Assembly (NCBI GenBank): GCA_016630905.1
Contig: WBMQ01000014.1
Span: 1 to 64,000 of the forward strand
Direction of reading: 5' to 3'
Source of the DNA: Capillidium heterosporum
Taxonomy: Eukaryota > Entomophthoromycota > Entomophthoromycetes > Entomophthorales > Capillidiaceae
DNA: 64,000 bases
A program made the position numbers and the translations under genes. Positions 59,157-64,000 of this stretch are shown in pieces. The notes beneath the pieces were generated by a model. It ran no database searches, was not told where the DNA came from, and saw nothing but the letters and a program-made list of their open reading frames with translations. Positions within the stretch are counted from its first letter, which is position 1, and each line of letters begins with the position of its first letter.

Positions 59157-61385
59157 TTACTCCTTCTTAGCCCTATCGATAGAGCTATCTGCCTCAACTA
59201 CAACTTTGAGATCTTCGCCGACTGTAACCTTGACCTGTCCTGATAAGAATTCTTCCGAGTCGTAGTAGAAAGGGATAAGTCTTGGTCGGTCTACAAACTC
59301 TCTACCGTACGTCTTGGCCAAGTAGGCACTGACGATAAACAAAGTGAGGTAAATCACAGCAGCCAGACGGTTGAGGGGTTGGGGTATCAACCCCAACAAA
59401 TCGGCGGTTGAAGTGGCGAAGGCAGCCAATCCCAGAACCAGAGCAGTGTAAAACCGGGTGGTGGCGACGTAGTGGAAAGGCGAAGGTAGGTGCTGCTGCA
59501 CGCGGTACTTACCTAGGAAGAGGTCAACCGAGTCTTGGCGCTGTCCGTCCAAAAAGTTGGCCTTGAAGTAGCGGATAACCGAGTTATACCCATCCTGTAG
59601 GGGACCGAGCTTGGTACGTCTACCGGTTCTAGTGAAGTCAGTCTTCAATGCTCCAGTTCCCGAGTAAGCGGTAGATACGGCATCAGCGTTGTCAGCCCAC
59701 ATGTTACGGAAGACCTTCTCAAAGTCTGCTGAAAAGTCGTTGGGCTGGAAGGTTTCGTTCACGAGCTGGATGTCACGCAGTTGACGCAGGAGGACCGTCT
59801 TAGCTACCATGGATTGAACCACGTTGGTACGGTCTAGGCAGTCCATGCAGTTAGTTCGGATGACACCCGATTGCTGTCGAGCTACCTGACCACCCTGCAA
59901 TGAGAAGTAGGCGTGCTTGTCCAGGTTGGGGGCCAGTTGGTCAATGAGCAACTGGATGCGATCCCAGCGCATCTTGGAGCATTCCTTGTGGAAGTCAAAG
60001 TGGGTGTAGTGCACAGTCCAAATCCTGGATAGCACCCATCAGCTCCAAAAACTTGTCCCCCATCGGCTTCTCGTAGCCAACCTTGTTGATCAAATTGACA
60101 ACGACGACTGACCCGTAGGTATCGTTTAACTGCTTGAAGTGGCGGTGGAATACCTTGACCTAAAATGGTATAAGATAAATAGGAATGGGAGATAAAATTT
60201 ACAGTGTCGGGACGATTGTCAATAGCTAGCTTGGGGGTGTACTTCAGGTTGGTGACTTGAGCCCAGTAGATAGGGATAGATCCACGGATCTGGTTAAAGG
60301 CTAATACGGTGTCGTTGGAGATAACAATTTGCTCCGTCTCCACAAAATTGGAGACGTACCCGTCGTCGTCGATTCCTCGGTTCATAAACCTAGCCCCGAC
60401 TCGGTTCCAGGCACGCCGAGTGATCAAGGCATAAGTCAGATCGTGACCGTTTATGCTGACCGGCTCAATGGATATGACTAGGTATTATTTTAAGTAAAAA
60501 TACTAAAAAATGGACTTACATCCGTAGATAATTGGAGTGTAGAACCGACTGAACTGGTGAAAAGGTTAATTGGAGGGTATAAAAAGTAAATACATCTTGA
60601 TTCGGGTCCACCTTTGTAATCTCTAGGAAAGGTTGCAAGTGGAAGCTATTCCAGGTAAACTTCTTATTGACCTTGAAAAAGCTTAGCTTAAATAAAATAT
60701 ATAACAAGTACATCTGCTAATGACCAACTACTACTCTTGTGAATGCTTTTGTTAGACTGGAACGCATTGGTAAGGTCCAAACCATGTGAATAGTAGAGTT
60801 GAGCTGAAGCGAGGAAATCGTTAAGGTATGTTACATACCTCTCCTCATCACTAGTTTGACTGAAATTACTTTAACAAAAGTAAAGGCAACAAAACTTACT
60901 CCAGAGTCAAATAGAAGTTGTTTCTTGCGAAAGGGAAAACTTTGGTATCGGTAACTTGATAGATAGGATGTCCTAAAAGCTCTCCTACTGACTTACGACC
61001 GGTTATAAGTATGAGGTAGTCCCCTAAATAAAGCTAAACATAGTGGAAAGAGATTTGTAGTTACCAGCCAATAAGCGGATGAGACCAACTAGACCGTAAA
61101 CGGTATGGACGATGGGGGAAGTCAAAAAGTTGGGCAATTGATCTAAAAAATAAGTAGAAAATAAACATTACAAACTGCTATGCATACAATTTGTCTTACC
61201 GACTAACTCGACACTTCCTGCATCTCGGTGAAACAAAATAATATCCTTGCTGTCAGCAGGTGAAGCTACTACCGGTTCTAAAGCGTAGACGTCACGCTGT
61301 TCATAACTAAAAGAATGTTGGACTGTGTAGTATTAAAATTTACTTACAATTTATACTCTTGGAATTGAGCTGTGTGTAATGCCAT
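59157..61385 (-). CDS. SAC1: SAC1 phosphoinositide phosphatase; one +1 frame break in the last exon
   Basis: Nine exons (61385-61348, 61306-61200, 61142-61065, 61023-60900, 60859-60712, 60671-60594, 60553-60520, 60477-60203, 60159-59157) read as Sac1. The catalytic loop RTNCMDCLDRTN has the CX5R(T) signature with Cys nucleophile. FDFHKECSKMRWDRIQLLID and WADNADAVSTAYSGTGALKT flank it. Two C-terminal membrane segments and the tail RAKKE suit an ER membrane protein. It removes phosphate from PtdIns4P and so sets lipid exchange at ER contact sites. In the last exon one extra base near 60015 (GAT TTG GAC T GTG CAC) breaks the frame just before YTHFDFH; no intron fits. Without it the protein is 627 residues, like yeast Sac1 (623). 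Confidence 0.92.
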
Positions 61386-62081
61386 CGTCACCGTTGCTAA
61401 TCTTTAAGCTGGATTGGAAGTCTGAGGTTGAGATGTAGTTACAAATTATAGAAGTGGCAGTTCTGTAAATTTATAATTAATTAGCTGGTTTGGAAATTCA
61501 CTAAACTTCAGGTGTATTTTACCTTTTTGGCAAATGAGCTACATTTAAACCAAAATAAGTTTACGCTTGATTTGCAATTTTCTACTCGCTTTCTAATAAA
61601 TATATTGGATAAAGTGGATTAGTTTTACTTTGATTGGCATTACCTTTTAGATCCAATGTACTATTTTGTTTAGATAAATTGAGCAATTTCTTTATAAATT
61701 TGCCCAGCTTATTTGAACAAAATAGCAAATAACCTGTAGCGTTTAATTTTGGTAATGTAACAGTAAAAATTGAGAGTATGGAGAACATCCTAACTATCTA
61801 TATTTAGAATATTTGGATAAAGATTCTGACAACCATGCCTATATCTTTGAAGCTGCTGTCAAATATACTATTTCATATATACCTTCTACATAAGATTAAG
61901 AAAAAAGTAAAAGGAACTATTTGTCAATATATATACAGATACCAAATCATGTAAAGATGTAAAGCATTAGTCTTTTATTAGGAAAAATCAAAACCTAAGG
62001 TCTAAAAGCATCTAACATAGGTTCCAAAATTCCGTAAACAAATAAGCAAATTAAACAAACAAATGTCTATGCCACCACCTA
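61386..62081. other. intergenic
   Basis: About 700 bp: SAC1 promoter and 3' end of CNT copy 2. An open frame at 61582-61788 (minus) is not supported. Confidence 0.5.
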
Positions 62082-63819
62082 TTACATAAGTAGTCCAGCG
62101 ACAGTAGCGGAAACAAAGGTGGACATTGTTCCCGTCAACATGGCACTGAATGCCAAGTCGGCCAAATCCTCCTTGCGGCTAGGGGCCATAGCACCTAGAC
62201 AACCAACCTGAATACCGATACTGGCCAAATTGGCAAATCCACACAATGAGTAGGTGGCCAAAAGCTTACTACGCTCCGATAGCAGCTCCTGCAACCTAGG
62301 CTTGGAGAGTTCAATAAAGGCGGCAAACTCATTGACGAACATCTTGGTGGCCATCAGCTGTCCAACTTCATAGCACTCGTTGCTAGGGATACCGACTAAC
62401 CAGGCAAAGGGAATAAAGACATAACCCATAATCAGCTCGAGGGTCAGCTTCTCAATGCCGAGGAAACTACCCCACCAGGTTAGCAAAGCATTAACAAGAG
62501 CTAAAAGGGAGATGATAGCGAGTAGGGTACCAGCAATCAACAGAACCAAGGTTACACCCTGGGCAGCACCGTTGGCAGCGGCGTGGAGGACGTTACTCTC
62601 GCGTTCTTCGTTCTCGGGTACTACGACAATACCCTTGGTCTTGGACTCTTCAGTTTCAGGGACACGCATCTTGGATAAAGAGAGGGAGCAGGGGATGGAC
62701 ATGACACAAGAGGTGATAAGGGCTCTAGGATCGATGTCGAAGGAGATGAAGGCAATGAGAACTGAACCACCAATGGTAGCGAAACCAGAAGCCATAACCT
62801 GGTGGAGTTCAGCCTTGGTCATATCGGGTAAGAAAGGCTTGACGAGTAGAGCTGATTCACCTTGGCCAACAAAGGGGGAGGCTGAAGCTACAACCGACTC
62901 GGAACCAGAGGTATCCATCAGCGTCTTGAAGAACCAGGCGAACTTGACTAGGACCCACTGCATAGCACCAGTGTAGTAGACGATCTGAACCAAGGCAGCA
63001 AAGAACAGCACACCAGGCAATACGGTGAAAGCGAAGATGGATAGCTTGGCGTATTCACCAAAGATGAAAGCAGATCCCTCCTTGGCGAAGCCGAGCAAGG
63101 CAGCACACTGCATCGACAACCAGGTGAACAGGTCATAACCGAACTTGGTCTTGATGACGATGATACCCAACAAAAACTGAAGGACTATACCAACGGTTAC
63201 CGTTCTCCAATTAATCAACCTGCGGTTCTATTGATCTAGTTAATACCTGTTAAAATTTTTCAAATATTACCCGGGAAGTTATATACATGAGGATGAGGAA
63301 AATGGCCATACCCAAAAGAGATTGTCCACGTTGCAACAGGCTACCGTTTGGAGTAGTTGGGGACACAAAAGTGACTATAACTATGAGGGCGATGGCTGCA
63401 CCACAACCTAGGATGTACTTCAACTTGACGTTCATGGAGTCAATGAGACGGTAGATGGGTTTCCAACCCCTAGAAACTGGCAAAGTGATTATGGTAGTGG
63501 GTACGAACTCGAAGAAGACCTTTAGCGTTATGAAGACATAGAGTACCGCACGTACCGATGGGTCCTCGGGGTGCAATACCATGGAGGCGATGTAGTAGGC
63601 AGTAACTAGGACCCAGAAGATGAACAGCAGGATCTTGGTACCGTACCGCTTCCAGAAGGTCTTGGGTGTATCACTGGAACCAGACTCCAAGGTTTCGGGA
63701 TCCTTCTCCAGATAGTCGCTCTTGTGCAAACCGGACTTTTCATTTGGGTAAGCCACCTTACCCTCTTCATGGCTAACTACGATGGCCTCGTTCGAACTAT
63801 CGGTCGTTACAGCAGTCAT
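62082..63819 (-). CDS. concentrative nucleoside transporter, copy 2
   Basis: Two exons (63819-63271, 63227-62082; intron 43 nt at the same place as in copy 1) give 564 residues with no break. An acidic N-terminal tail precedes the membrane core. CNT marks: GQGESALLVKPFLPDMTKAE, IPSNECYEVGQLM, MATKMFVNEFAAF (the family signature GxKxxxNEFVA type) and CGFANLASIGIQVGC. The protein should import nucleosides with protons or sodium. Exon 2 is nearly the same as in copy 1 at 42-44 kb, with two tracts of 238 and 317 bp without difference, while exon 1 (for example RLIDSMNVKLKYILGC against RMLIKIPLKIRYIGGA) and the flanks differ. This is the intact reference for the frame break in copy 1. Confidence 0.93.
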
Positions 63820-64000
63820 ATTGTTGAAATGAATTAATTAGTGATTTGTTGTTTTTTGCTGGCGAGGCAAACTTTCCAAAATCAAATATAGTTGAAAATT
63901 GAGTTGGGATTGAAATCAAGGTCTTTCCCCACAGAACCAACTGCCGAACTTTATAGTATTGCAACTTGATCAAATGACCTATAGACTTTTTTGTAAAAAA

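Overview
The window looks like nuclear DNA of a filamentous or yeast-like fungus. Twenty-three protein genes or gene remnants are supported on both strands, separated by AT-rich gaps. Coding parts are clearly richer in GC than the gaps. Introns are tiny (mostly 35-49 nt) with GTAAGT/GTAACT-like donors and, in several, a TACTAAC or CTAAC branch site close to the acceptor. A mitochondrial ACAA2-type thiolase, a complex I subunit, a voltage-gated proton channel, concentrative nucleoside transporters and non-TALE homeobox genes together suggest a lineage outside the ascomycete yeasts, possibly an early-diverging fungus. That placement is inference. No tRNA, rRNA, CRISPR array, transposon or virus-like element was recognised.

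Left part (1-31.5 kb): a sugar-porter fragment runs off the left edge. It is followed by NDUFS5, 3-ketoacyl-CoA thiolase, ammonium transporter, sulfate permease, an orphan membrane protein, a homeobox factor, an Hv1 proton channel, an Ima1_N zinc-finger membrane protein, an NGL2-like RNA exonuclease, the PRP43 helicase, a PITSLRE kinase (CDK11), carnitine acetyltransferase, a GH16 wall enzyme and VPS4. Every gene here reads cleanly once short introns are placed. Most are housekeeping genes; thiolase, carnitine acetyltransferase and NDUFS5 point to mitochondrial fatty-acid oxidation and respiration.

Middle and right part (31.5-64 kb): gene density falls, with gene-free stretches of 4.2, 3.3 and 4.4 kb. 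There is a Pap1/Yap-type bZIP gene, a second GH16 gene with a cysteine-rich module and GPI signal, two nucleoside transporters (CNT) 20 kb apart, two tandem secreted phosphodiesterase-like genes, a pair of cysteine-rich secreted proteins (one apparently dead), a second homeobox gene and SAC1. The CNT and phosphodiesterase pairs carry long identical tracts inside otherwise diverged copies, which looks like gene conversion. Together they could form a nucleotide-scavenging cluster (inference).

The most striking oddities are: six single-base insertions, all of the +1 type and all between 40 and 61 kb, that break otherwise conserved genes (base-calling errors, recent mutations or +1 frameshifting); a 121-bp palindrome whose nine arm mismatches are all transitions in the same direction; three perfect hairpins in a row in a gene-free stretch; an Hv1 channel with an altered S4 segment; and an Ima1_N protein that ends right after its zinc-finger domain.
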